A stretch of 14,569 nt of DNA. Origin: an uncultured Rubrobacteraceae bacterium (lineage in GTDB: Bacteria > Actinomycetota > Rubrobacteria > Rubrobacterales > Rubrobacteraceae). The DNA lies in the NCBI GenBank assembly GCA_902805985.1, contig CADCUW010000354.1, forward strand, positions 1 through 14,569, given 5' to 3'. The notes beneath the pieces are model-generated. The model was not told the DNA's origin. It did no database searches and saw nothing but the letters and a program-made list of their open reading frames with translations. This document shows positions 1 to 6,881 of the stretch, one piece after another. Position numbers and translations under genes: made by a program. Position 1 is the first letter of the stretch. Each line of letters begins with the position of its first letter.

Positions 1-1410
1 GCGCTCTCGACGGCCTGGGCCCGCGACCTGCCCGAGAGGCAGCGCACGATGCGGGCGACGCTGGACTGGAGCTTCGGGCTGCTCTCCGAACCGGAGCGTG
101 GCCTGCTCGGCCGCCTCTCCGTGTTTGCCGGGGGGTTCACGCTGGAGGCGGCCGAGGCGGTGGGGGCTGGGCCCGACGCGGTGGGAAACGCAGGGGGGGA
201 GGACGTGCTCGACCTGCTGGGCGGGCTGGTGGAGCAGTCGATGGTGACGGTGGACCCGGATGCGGGCGGCGAGGCCCGCTACGGGATGCTAGAGCCGGTG
301 AGGCAGTACGCCAGGGAGAAGCTGGAGCAAAGCGGGGAGGCGCAAGGCGTCCTGCGCGGGCACGCCGCGTTCTTCCTGGCCCTCTCCCGGCGTGCGGCTT
401 CCGAGATGTGGGGCCCGGGGCAGGGTGAGTGGCTGGAGAGGCTCGAGCGGGAGAACGGCAACCTGCAGGCGGCCATGGGCTGGGCGCTGGGGGCGGGGGA
501 GGAGGCGACCGCCGCGCGGTTCGGCTGGATGCTGAACTCGTTCTGGTTCTTGCGCGGGTACCACCGGGAGGGGCGCCGCTGGGCGGAGGCGACGCTCGAA
601 GGCCCGCTTCCGCCCAAGCTGCGGGCCAGGGCCCACCACGCCGCCGCGGCTATGGCCTTCGCGCAAGGGGACTATCCCGCCGCCGAGGGGGGTTGGCAAG
701 AAACCCTGCGCCTCTCCCAGGGCGAGGGAGACATCCTGGCGGAGGCCTTCGCGTGGGGCGGGCTGGGGGTCGTCGAGATGGTCCGCCTGGATTTCGGGGC
801 GGCGGCCTCCCGCATGGAGAAGGCCCTCTCGCTCCTGGAGCGCTACGAAGAGGATCCGCCCTCGGAGGGGCACGACTACGAAGACCCTACAAGCGTGGTT
901 TCCGTGACGCGCGTGTTCCTCGGGACGACGATGCTCGCGCGGGGCGACCTCGGCGGGGCGCAGCGGATGTTCGAGGAGGGGCTGGAGGTCGCCCGTCGTA
1001 CGGCAAACCCTATGGCCACCTACGTGGGGCTGTACAACCTGGCCCAGCTGGCGCTAACCCGGGGCGATCTCGAGCTCGCGTCCCGCACCCTAGAGGAAGG
1101 GATAGATCTCTCCGGGCGGACGAAGGACCGGGCCAACCTGGCGCACTTCCTGGACGCCCTCGCGGCGGTGGCCGCCTTTCGGGACGAGGCTAAGCGCTCC
1201 GCAACCCTGCTGGGGACGGCCGAAGCTTTGCTAGAGGAGGTCGGGGCACGTGTCCACAACTACTACGCCCCGGACCCCTCACTGCGGGAACGCGCCATCG
1301 CCGAGGCGCGCGCCAGCCTAGGCGCGAAGGCCTTCGAGGAGGCGTGGGGGCGGGGGCGAGGGATGAGTTTCGACGGGGCGGTCGAGTACGCGCTCGGGGC
1401 CGATACCTAG
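1..1410 (+). CDS. C-terminal part of a STAND/AfsR-like regulatory ATPase with TPR-type repeats (5' end missing)
   Basis: The frame is open from base 1, so the gene starts outside the window and about 469 residues are visible; the first internal ATG is at 49 but is not a convincing start. The visible N-terminus (RTMRATLDWS, then LLSEPERGLLGRLSVFAGGF) is the winged-helix stretch that follows the NB-ARC/NTPase core in COG3903-type predicted ATPases, and the LEPVRQYAREKL motif that follows is typical. The rest is Ala/Leu/Gly-rich paired helices with repeats such as ALGDYxxAxxxxxxALxL, read as TPR-like. The C-terminus (ATLLGTAEALLEEVG, then a segment ending FDGAVEYAL) is usual for the family, and no LuxR HTH follows. 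The missing N-terminus probably carries the ATPase core and perhaps a kinase, cyclase or SARP domain. The role would be signal-responsive regulation; the ligand is unknown. Confidence 0.8.
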   Translation, partial: ALSTAWARDLPERQRTMRATLDWSFGLLSEPERGLLGRLSVFAGGFTLEAAEAVGAGPDAVGNAGGEDVLDLLGGLVEQSMVTVDPDAGGEARYGMLEPVRQYAREKLEQSGEAQGVLRGHAAFFLALSRRAASEMWGPGQGEWLERLERENGNLQAAMGWALGAGEEATAARFGWMLNSFWFLRGYHREGRRWAEATLEGPLPPKLRARAHHAAAAMAFAQGDYPAAEGGWQETLRLSQGEGDILAEAFAWGGLGVVEMVRLDFGAAASRMEKALSLLERYEEDPPSEGHDYEDPTSVVSVTRVFLGTTMLARGDLGGAQRMFEEGLEVARRTANPMATYVGLYNLAQLALTRGDLELASRTLEEGIDLSGRTKDRANLAHFLDALAAVAAFRDEAKRSATLLGTAEALLEEVGARVHNYYAPDPSLRERAIAEARASLGAKAFEEAWGRGRGMSFDGAVEYALGADT

Positions 1411-1755
1411 CGTCCCCTGTGACCCCATCTTTGTACCACCGATGCCTCGTCTCGCACCCATATGCGCTCGATTACGTGGAAGGAGTAGTTCTCCGAAGGT
1501 CGTATGCAACATCTCGCATAGTTCTGTCCAGTGAGGGAGAAGCGCAGCTTATGATCCTTACGAGAGGCGAGTACCCATTAGAACATGTAGGGAGCACGAA
1601 CAAGGATGCTCCCTGCCGGATACCGGAAGGGTTGACACCACCTCTGACACCACCGAGCGCGCAATACGCAGAAACGGTGGGCAACCGCAAGCAACAAAAT
1701 CGGCTTAGATGAGCGGTTTCTGCAACGTATGGCAATACCCGGAGACGGTTGTCGG
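1411..1755. other. Gene-free stretch left of the tRNA-His fragment
   Basis: No convincing gene lies here: short frames exist but lack ribosome sites and family features. It holds a 7-bp inverted repeat, GGGAGCA/TGCTCCC (1590-1596 and 1607-1613, 10-nt loop, no T tract), and the 10-mer TGACACCACC twice with a 12-bp period (1633-1642 and 1645-1654). By tRNA orientation this side should be element DNA, so it may be the end of an element that has lost its genes. Confidence 0.5.
1633..1654 (+). repeat. Two direct copies of TGACACCACC, possible integrase arm sites
   Basis: TGACACCACC occurs at 1633-1642 and 1645-1654, a 12-bp period, about 100 bp to the left of the tRNA-His core. Short tandem repeats flanking a core are what arm-type binding sites of lambda-like tyrosine recombinases look like. 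The related pair at 1852-1870 on the other side supports this, but the assignment is inference. Confidence 0.35.
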
Positions 1756-1803
1756 CGGATTGTGGCTCCGAAGGTCGCGGGTTCGAGCCCCGTCGGTCAC
1801 CCC
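1756..1803 (+). tRNA. tRNA-His 3' half (partial), probable attachment-site core
   Basis: The stretch folds as the 3' half of a tRNA. Anticodon stem CGGA/TCCG (1756-1759, 1767-1770) encloses the 7-nt loop TTGTGGC with anticodon GTG (1762-1764). A 5-nt variable region follows, then T-arm GCGGG-TTCGAGC-CCCGT (1777-1793), acceptor strand CGGTCAC (1794-1800) and C1801. A discriminator C is the hallmark of bacterial tRNA-His. No D-arm or 5' acceptor strand (GTGACCG expected) precedes it, so it is not a working gene. The homology starts at the anticodon stem, the usual crossover zone of tyrosine integrases that target tRNA 3' ends. In such events the 3' fragment marks the end of the element distal to the intact tRNA, so the responsible element lay to the left. 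Confidence 0.8.
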
Positions 1804-1851
1804 CTCTTTTGCAGGTAAAACGTAGGTCTCGGTTTTTGCGCCGGGGCCTTT

Positions 1852-1870
1852 TGACTCTAACCTGACTCTA
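1852..1870 (+). repeat. Two direct copies of TGACTCTA right of the tRNA core
   Basis: TGACTCTA occurs at 1852-1859 and 1863-1870, an 11-bp period, about 50 bp to the right of the tRNA-His fragment. The context TTGACTCTAACC resembles TTGACACCACC of the left pair, sharing TTGAC and the trailing ACC. One-turn spacing and placement beside an att core suggest arm-type recombinase sites; this is not proven. Confidence 0.35.
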
Positions 1871-1982
1871 GCCCGTCGCGAAAACGTCCTTCTTGATGCG
1901 TCTGTCATCGGATTATGGGGGTGTGGCGAGTGGACGCTCCGAGTCGCGAAACCTGGGCCACAGGGAAGCTACGGAGCAGGCA

Positions 1983-2018
1983 GCGAACCGCCCCCGCCCG
2001 CCTTAGGCGGGTGTTCGC
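1983..2018. repeat. Nested GC-rich inverted repeat
   Basis: Outer arms GCGAAC (1983-1988) and GTTCGC (2013-2018) flank an inner stem CCCGCC/GGCGGG (1997-2002 and 2006-2011) with a TTA loop. The transcript would form a stable hairpin in the leader region before the gene at 2159. There is no T tract. It could be a terminator, a leader structure or an operator; the sequence does not decide. Confidence 0.4.
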
Positions 2019-2158
2019 GCGTCCGAAGTGGCCGCGGACGGTGCGTTGTGGCACGCTTTCCGTTCCCACGTCAGCATTACGGAGGGCGAGTGGGTTGATC
2101 GTGAAGAGGCACCATCTGCCACGCGTACAGCACCGACGGGACGAGTAGGAGGGAAACC

Positions 2159-3232
2159 GTGGATCGGACGTTCGAGGAGTGGGACAGGAGGGCGACAGAA
2201 GCGATCAACGGGGCCGAGTCGGAGCTCAAGGACCTGTGGGGCAAAGCGCGGGCGTCGGCCGAGGGGGGGACCCCGCGAGGGCCGACCGAGACCGTCGCGC
2301 TGGAAGCGAGGCCGGAGGAGGTGAGGGCGCTTTACGCGCGGGTGCTCGCGGCCCAGTGCCTCATCGACGGAAGGCTGGACCCGCGGGAGGTCCAGTATCT
2401 GTACGTGTTCATGTCCCGCGTCGGCCTCGGCTCGGACTCGCGCGAAGAAGTCAGACGCTCGTTGGATGGGGTAGAGGTCGGGGCTGAGGACCTGGTCCGT
2501 CTGGTCGAAGAGGTCGTCTCCGAAGTACCGGACAACGAAGACGAGGTCGCCGTCTCCCTCATCAAGGACATGACGCAGGTCTCGCGGGCGGACGGGGCAG
2601 TGCTGCCCCCGGAGGAGGAAAGCATAAGGGCGGTCGCGGAAGCGCGCTTCGGGGAGAGGGCCGAGCGGGTCATCGAACTCGCCGCCAAGACCGTCGAGTA
2701 CGAGGAGGCCCTCATCAAGGGCGACGTCAGCGCGAGCGAGCTCGAAAAGAGCGTCAAAGACATAGCGGCGGTCGCGACGGCGGCGAGCGTGCCCATAACG
2801 GCGCTGTTCTTCAGCGGCAGCGTGGTCGGCCTGAGCGCGGCGGGCATCACGTCCGGTCTTGCGGCGCTCGGGCTGGGCGGCGTCCTGGGTCTGAGCGCGA
2901 TGGTCACCGGTATAGGCGCCGTGGTCGTCCTGGGGGTGGCGGTGTACGCGGGGGCGAAGTGGCTCCTTGGCGGTAAGGATAGAGAGCTTAAGAAGCAGCG
3001 GGAGCGCATGATCCAGGAGGTCGTCAAGCGGCACCAGGGGGCGATAGAGGACCTGACTGAGGACGTGACCGGCATCGGCCTGAAGCTCGCGGAGTACGTG
3101 TCCAGGTCCGACCGGAACGAGGCGGAGCTTGCCCGCCTGAACGGTGACCTGCGGATGTTCAACGCCGCCCTGGCCGAGCTGCAACAAGAGAAGGGGGACC
3201 TGGAGGCCAGGAGTGCCCAGCATGCGGTCTGA
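2159..3232 (+). CDS. TerB-like domain protein with glycine-rich membrane segment and C-terminal coiled coil
   Basis: 357 aa, GTG start behind AGGAGGGA. Residues about 55-160 are helical with two acidic motifs, IDGRLDPRE and RADGAVLPPEEE (ADG at 144-146). That doubled pattern is typical of TerB-like (tellurite-resistance-associated) domains, where it sits near metal ligands. Residues about 206-272 are hydrophobic and very rich in Gly/Ala/Ser, including GLAALGLGGVLGL and a final WLLGG: one or two glycine-zipper-like membrane or pore segments. Residues about 275-350 are charged heptad-like helix (coiled coil). The stop overlaps the next start by 11 bp, so the two proteins are probably made together and act as a pair at the membrane. 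The function is unknown. TerB domains occur in stress-response and phage-defence contexts, which with the island setting suggests defence, but this is inference. Confidence 0.75.
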   Translation: MDRTFEEWDRRATEAINGAESELKDLWGKARASAEGGTPRGPTETVALEARPEEVRALYARVLAAQCLIDGRLDPREVQYLYVFMSRVGLGSDSREEVRRSLDGVEVGAEDLVRLVEEVVSEVPDNEDEVAVSLIKDMTQVSRADGAVLPPEEESIRAVAEARFGERAERVIELAAKTVEYEEALIKGDVSASELEKSVKDIAAVATAASVPITALFFSGSVVGLSAAGITSGLAALGLGGVLGLSAMVTGIGAVVVLGVAVYAGAKWLLGGKDRELKKQRERMIQEVVKRHQGAIEDLTEDVTGIGLKLAEYVSRSDRNEAELARLNGDLRMFNAALAELQQEKGDLEARSAQHAV

Positions 3233-4583
3233 GCCCTTCGCGGAGGTCGCGGCATACCAGCGGCTCCGTCTCCGGGAGGTCAGGAGCCGTTACGAAGAGC
3301 TCGACATGGGCCTGGAGCACTACCTGGGCGTCGAGCGCGGCATCTCGGCGGAGATCGATTCCTTAGACGCGGACTTCGCCAAGACCCGGAAGGTGTTGCT
3401 TTCGCTCGGAGCGGAGCTGCGCGGGCCGGAGACCGCCATCGGCCCCGCAAGCCCGGCCGCTTCCACGCCGACGGAGCCCCGGGAAACCCATCCCGGGCGT
3501 AACGACGACTTCCGGAGCTTGGTGAATCTGGCCGAGGCCTACTTAGCGGAGGCAGGACTGGACCCGGACAGGGACCCTCTGCTCCAGGTGCTGGGCTCCC
3601 CCGAGGTCGCCGAGATCGAGAGACGCTACAAGGGCGACTTCGGGGACGTGGCCTGGAACGAGACCGACTACATGGTCGTGATCCTCGCCGGGTTCGTCGC
3701 GACCTTGCTCGACGTATTCCTGGTGAGGATACCGACGGACGGCGCCTTCCTGGGCAAGATGCAGCAAGGGTCGCCCCTCACCAAGTGGCTCAGGGAGAAC
3801 TCGGAGTCCGTCCACCGGGACTACCTTCGGCGCTTCGAAGGAGCCGCGAAGGTGCCCTACGATCTGTCGATAGGGGATGCCGTGGACGGATTGAGGCCGA
3901 AGGTCCACCGGCTGATGAGCCCCGGGCACGACCCCGTCCTTGGGTTCGTGTTCGGGGTCAAAGACATCATGAGCGGCGCGGGCACGTACATCGACAAGCA
4001 CGGTGACGTGGTACGGCTCGGGACCTCGATGAGTCCGGGAAGCTTGACGGTCGCCTTCCTGAAGGTCTTTCTCCACCTCATCTCGGATGTGGGCACGAGC
4101 GCCGGCATCCCGCCGCCGCTCTTCACCTTGCTGCAGCTCGTCAAGGCGAAGTCGCCGTTCGTCCTGGGGCCATCGGGGGAGAGGGTCTCATGGACCGACG
4201 TGGCCCGGTACATGTACGCCCACGGCTACGACCTGCGGCACTTCGTCACGATGGGCGTAGTGCCTGCCTCCGTCGAGATGATCGTCCGCGGGTGGTGGCT
4301 GTGCCGGAGCTACGAGAGCGGGGAGGAGCCAGAATCTGCGAAAGCGAAACTGACCTCGATGCTGCTGCTGGCGCACACGATAGCCGCCTCCGGGAACCTG
4401 CTCAAGACGGGGGCGATCTTCGGCATGAATCCGCTGGCTCTGAACTGGGCGCAGATGCTGGCGCTTTTCCCCGCGACGATGGCCTGGGTAAAGGAGAGCC
4501 TCAAGCGAGACCGGACGATAAGGAGCAGCCTGGACCAGGAGTGGTTGAGCATGTACAGGACCAGCTTAGGCTACTCTCCTTGA
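3222..4583 (+). CDS. Unrecognised membrane protein with coiled-coil N-terminus and HR-x5-HDP motif, partner of the TerB-like protein
   Basis: 453 aa. The ATG at 3222 is preceded by AGGAG (3208-3212, 9-nt spacing) and lies inside the last codons of the upstream gene; earlier in-frame codons lack such a site. Residues about 10-65 are a charged coiled-coil-like helix, followed by a Pro/Ala/Thr linker (about 70-92) and a large domain. Hydrophobic segments lie at about 150-168, 270-290 and 380-425. Between the first two is KVHRLMSPGHDPVLGFVFG (from K227, with H229, H236 and D237), which looks like a conserved active-site or metal-binding block facing the membrane. I do not recognise the family. 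The coiled coils at the C-terminus of the first protein and the N-terminus of this one could pair. Downstream, the operon faces the integrase gene. Confidence 0.75.
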   Translation: MRSEPFAEVAAYQRLRLREVRSRYEELDMGLEHYLGVERGISAEIDSLDADFAKTRKVLLSLGAELRGPETAIGPASPAASTPTEPRETHPGRNDDFRSLVNLAEAYLAEAGLDPDRDPLLQVLGSPEVAEIERRYKGDFGDVAWNETDYMVVILAGFVATLLDVFLVRIPTDGAFLGKMQQGSPLTKWLRENSESVHRDYLRRFEGAAKVPYDLSIGDAVDGLRPKVHRLMSPGHDPVLGFVFGVKDIMSGAGTYIDKHGDVVRLGTSMSPGSLTVAFLKVFLHLISDVGTSAGIPPPLFTLLQLVKAKSPFVLGPSGERVSWTDVARYMYAHGYDLRHFVTMGVVPASVEMIVRGWWLCRSYESGEEPESAKAKLTSMLLLAHTIAASGNLLKTGAIFGMNPLALNWAQMLALFPATMAWVKESLKRDRTIRSSLDQEWLSMYRTSLGYSP

Positions 4584-4639
4584 CACTCGTCCTCCCGCCA
4601 CAGAGGCGTGTTGCATGCCGTGCCGTCCATCCCCCAACG

Positions 4640-4678
4640 TGGGTGAAAATCAACCACGCACTGGTTGATTTTCACCCA
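4640..4678. repeat. Perfect 17-bp inverted repeat with 5-nt spacer
   Basis: Left arm TGGGTGAAAATCAACCA (4640-4656), spacer CGCAC, right arm TGGTTGATTTTCACCCA (4662-4678), with no mismatch. It lies between the stop of the membrane operon (4583) and the stop of the minus-strand integrase (4731), that is between converging genes. The transcript would make a long hairpin from either strand, fitting a bidirectional terminator, though no T tract follows and the arms are A/T-rich for this genome. A recombinase or resolvase binding site near the 3' end of int is the alternative. Confidence 0.9.
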
Positions 4679-4730
4679 GCTCAGGACGGCCGATGGGCTC
4701 CGCTGCAAAAGAATGTTGTCCGAGCGATCG

Positions 4731-5881
4731 CTATCCGAAGGCCTCGTCCAGGCCGTCCACCGCGTCGCCGCCCACATCGTCGATCAGGTGCGAGTAGGTG
4801 TCCATCGTCTGCACAATGCTGGAGTGTCCGAGCAGCGACTGGACCTTCTTCGGGTGCTCCCCCCGCAGGAAGAGCCCCGTCGCGAAGGTGTGGCGCAGCG
4901 TGTGGAACGTGAACCCCTGGCCGTCCAAACCGGCGGCCTTGAGCAACCTCTTGTAGTCCCGCTGGTACAGGTTGTTGTGGTCCATCGGCCCGCCCGCCGT
5001 GTTCGGGAAGACGAGGCCGTGGTCCCGCCACCCCGGGGCGCGCAGCCGCTCCTCCTTCTGGCGCAGCCGGTGCTCTTTGAGCGCCGCGGTCGCCGACTTG
5101 TTTAGGCGCACGGAGCGGGGCTGGCCTTGTTCTTCGGCGCCCCGAAGCCCAGGCCGCCTGAGGTTACCTTCAGCGCGCGGCGGACGGACATCTTGGGCGT
5201 GTTGCCGTCCAGGTCGACGTCGTCCCACCCGAGCCCGAGGAGCTCGCCCTGGCGCAGCCCCGTGTGGACCGCGACGGCGTAGAGGGCGTGGTTGCGGGTG
5301 CCGGCCGCCTCCCCCAGCAGCGCCCTGACCTGATCCGCCGAAAAGGCCTTCGCCTCCTCCCTGCTGCGGCTGCTGCGTGGCCTCTCGCCCTCGGCGACGT
5401 TGCGGGGCACGAGATCGTCCCTGACGGCCTGCTTCAGGGCCTTCTGCAAGGTGACGTGCAGGTAGTCCACGGAGCGGGGGGAGAGCCCTTTCGCCTTCTC
5501 CCTGTAGAGCCTGCGGACCTCGGGGCGGCCGAGGTCATTGAGCTTCCTCTTCCCGATGGAAGGGACGAGGTGGTTGCGCACGATGCCGGCGTAGCGGACG
5601 TGGGTGCTGTGCTCCAGCTTGCCGGCCTCCACCAACGGGAGCACGCAGTCGGAGAGCCATCCGTCCAGGTACTCGCCCACCGTGACGCTCCCGGCGTCGA
5701 AGACGAGGCCGACGTCGGCCTCGGACATCGCCTTGCGCAGCTTGGCCGCCACGTCGGCGCGGGTCTTCCCGTAGACCGCCCTCTGCTTCGGGCCTTCGGG
5801 GGTGCGGACCGTGTGCCGTCCCCACCAGCGCCCGTCCTTACGCCTGGTGATGGAGCCCTCGCCGTTGCCGCGTTTACCCAT
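4731..5881 (-). pseudogene. int: Tyrosine recombinase/integrase, frameshifted
   Basis: Two overlapping minus-strand frames together make a normal integrase of about 383 aa. Frame one starts at ATG 5881 (GGAGGAGG six bases upstream) and holds an AP2-like arm-binding N-terminus (GSITRRKDGRWWGRH), the core-binding SAM-like domain and catalytic Arg210 (HTGLRQGELL), then the Lys-containing hairpin ending PKNKAS. It runs out at 5102. The second frame continues with RSVRLNKSATAAL, HTLRH (His and Arg, about 327 and 330 of the joined protein), LGHSS (about 353) and nucleophile Tyr (MDTYSHL, about 363), ending at 4731. The break lies at the C-run 5117-5120, where one base is missing. It is either a real inactivating mutation or a sequencing slip; every catalytic residue is otherwise kept. 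It lies 57 bp downstream of the Phd gene, probably one transcript. The element's excision would depend on it. Confidence 0.85.
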
Positions 5882-5938
5882 CGCCGCCTCCTCCTTCGGT
5901 GAACACAACGTCGGTGTCCAGCACGACCCTCCACCCGC

Positions 5939-6229
5939 TCACCGCGCGGCGCGCTCGTTTCTCGCCACCCCAATCTCCGCCTCTATCTCCGCCCGGTCCA
6001 TGCCGGCCGAGCCTTCGCGTGCCGCGGCCCGGCGCATCCGGGAGACCGCGGCCCGGGCCTTGGCGCGCCTGAAGAGGCGCACCGTCTCCTCCAGGTCGTC
6101 GTCGTCCACGCCAACCAGCAGCGCCACCGGCTTGCCCCGCGAGGTGATGATTATCTCGTCCCCTTCCTCCGCCGCCCCGAAGATGGGCTCGGGGTCGATC
6201 CGTATCTCCCTGGAGCTCACGAACTTCAT
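5939..6229 (-). CDS. Phd/YefM-family type II antitoxin
   Basis: 96 aa from ATG 6229 (MKFVSSREIR), chosen because GGAGG lies 7 bases upstream; the in-frame ATG at 6262 lacks such a site. The N-terminal half is a classic Phd/YefM fold: MKFVSSREIR, then EEGDEIIITSRGKPVALLVG (strands plus the RGKP turn that follows the DNA-binding helices). The Arg/Ala-rich C-terminal helix (about 46-96) would be the toxin-wrapping part. No RelE, Doc or PIN toxin lies next to it on this strand; the next gene is the integrase. It may be an orphan antitoxin kept as a repressor of its own operon including int, or its toxin has been lost. The palindrome at 6266-6276 is a plausible operator. Confidence 0.8.
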   Translation of the reverse strand: MKFVSSREIRIDPEPIFGAAEEGDEIIITSRGKPVALLVGVDDDDLEETVRLFRRAKARAAVSRMRRAAAREGSAGMDRAEIEAEIGVARNERAAR

Positions 6230-6265
6230 CGGCTTGCCTCCGCGCGTAGATCGATTAGCCACAAA

Positions 6266-6276
6266 TGTAGTCTACA
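6266..6276 (-). promoter_or_regulatory. Candidate Phd operator palindrome
   Basis: TGTAGTCTACA is a perfect odd palindrome, 37-47 bp upstream of the Phd-type ATG, where a minus-strand -10 would lie. Phd/YefM repressors are known to bind short TGTA-type palindromes over their own promoters. The match is by motif only. Confidence 0.45.
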
Positions 6277-6370
6277 GTCCTACCAGGCCGCACCCACCAA
6301 TCGGAAAAGAACAGACGCAGGGTTCGCGCGACGTAGGGGTCAACCTGTTTCGCTTATTGCGGTTAGAGGG

Positions 6371-6376
6371 TATACT
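6371..6376 (+). promoter_or_regulatory. Candidate -10 box of the HTH/PIN operon
   Basis: TATACT matches the sigma-A -10 consensus at five of six positions. It is followed within two bases by a tandem 11-bp repeat and lies 47 bp upstream of the HTH antitoxin ATG. The -35 is poor (TTTCGC at 6348-6353, 17-bp spacing), which would fit a promoter under local control. Confidence 0.5.
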
Positions 6377-6377
6377 A

Positions 6378-6399
6378 CGGGTACGGGCCGGGTACGGGC
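6378..6399 (+). repeat. Perfect tandem 11-bp repeat at the toxin-antitoxin promoter
   Basis: CGGGTACGGGC occurs twice head to tail (6378-6388 and 6389-6399), each with a central GTAC. The pair covers the expected transcription start after the TATACT box. An 11-bp period puts both copies on one face of the helix, so it is a good candidate operator for autoregulation by the HTH antitoxin encoded just downstream. Confidence 0.6.
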
Positions 6400-6422
6400 G
6401 AAGCCGACGAGAGGTGGGGTTG

Positions 6423-6866
6423 ATGACGGACGTGCGAGAGAGGGATCCCGTGTTGGTGCCGGACCGTGACGCGGGCACGGTGAAAGAGTTGGACGAGGTG
6501 CTGGCTCTCGCTCGGGGGAAGGCCGTTCTCAGGAGCCCTTCGGGGCACGAACTGCCCTTGCCGCATTCCGTTTACAGGGTTCTGGAGCAGGTGGTGCACG
6601 AGATGGCGCGTGGCAACGCCGTCCGGGTCCTGCCTGTCAAGGCCGAGCTCTCCTCACAGCAGGCGGCCGACCTCCTGAACGTGTCGCGACCGCACCTGGT
6701 GAAGCTGCTTGAGCGTGGGGAGATCCCCTACCATCGCGCGGGCTCCCACCGCCGGGTGGTCCTCGAAGACCTGCTCGTATACAAGGAGGGACGTGACCGG
6801 GAGAGGCTCGAAGCGCTGGACGAGATCACCCGCATCTCCGACGAGCTCGGCCTCTACGACGAGTAA
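6423..6866 (+). CDS. Excisionase-type HTH antitoxin of a PIN toxin module
   Basis: 147 aa, ATG 6423 with GAGAGGTGGGG upstream. Residues about 77-121 form a MerR/excisionase-like helix-turn-helix with wing (LSSQQAADLLNVSRPHLVKLL, then GEIPYHRAGSHRRVVLEDLL). The acidic C-terminal tail (about 122-147) would be the toxin-binding part. A PIN-domain gene follows after 15 bp; this HTH plus PIN pairing is a known type II toxin-antitoxin arrangement. The protein is expected to neutralise the PIN RNase and repress the shared promoter, for which the tandem repeat at 6378-6399 is the likely site. The frame stays open far upstream across the divergent genes, but that part has no coding character. It could instead be a pure excisionase or regulator, which the PIN neighbour makes less likely. 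Confidence 0.8.
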   Translation: MTDVRERDPVLVPDRDAGTVKELDEVLALARGKAVLRSPSGHELPLPHSVYRVLEQVVHEMARGNAVRVLPVKAELSSQQAADLLNVSRPHLVKLLERGEIPYHRAGSHRRVVLEDLLVYKEGRDRERLEALDEITRISDELGLYDE

Positions 6867-6881
6867 GGTTTCTGCCCCGCG

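Larger units (their letters stand above)
1804..2158. other. Gene-free stretch right of the tRNA-His fragment
   Basis: No supported gene. A short antisense frame over the tRNA fragment (peptide GARTRDLRSHNP) is the well-known spurious translation of tRNA DNA. The stretch holds two copies of TGACTCTA (1852-1870), a GC-rich foldback at 1983-2018, and the ribosome site of the next gene (AGGAGGGA about 2147-2154). No clear promoter for the 2159 operon was found. Confidence 0.5.

Noticed and set aside
1705..1908. Minus-strand frame with peptide GARTRDLRSHNP
   Set aside because: It is the antisense translation of the tRNA-His fragment, a well-known spurious product, with no ribosome site.
5802..6422. 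Upstream extension of the HTH antitoxin frame across the divergent int/Phd genes
   Set aside because: It is antisense to well-supported genes; ATG 6423 has its own ribosome site and fits the family length.
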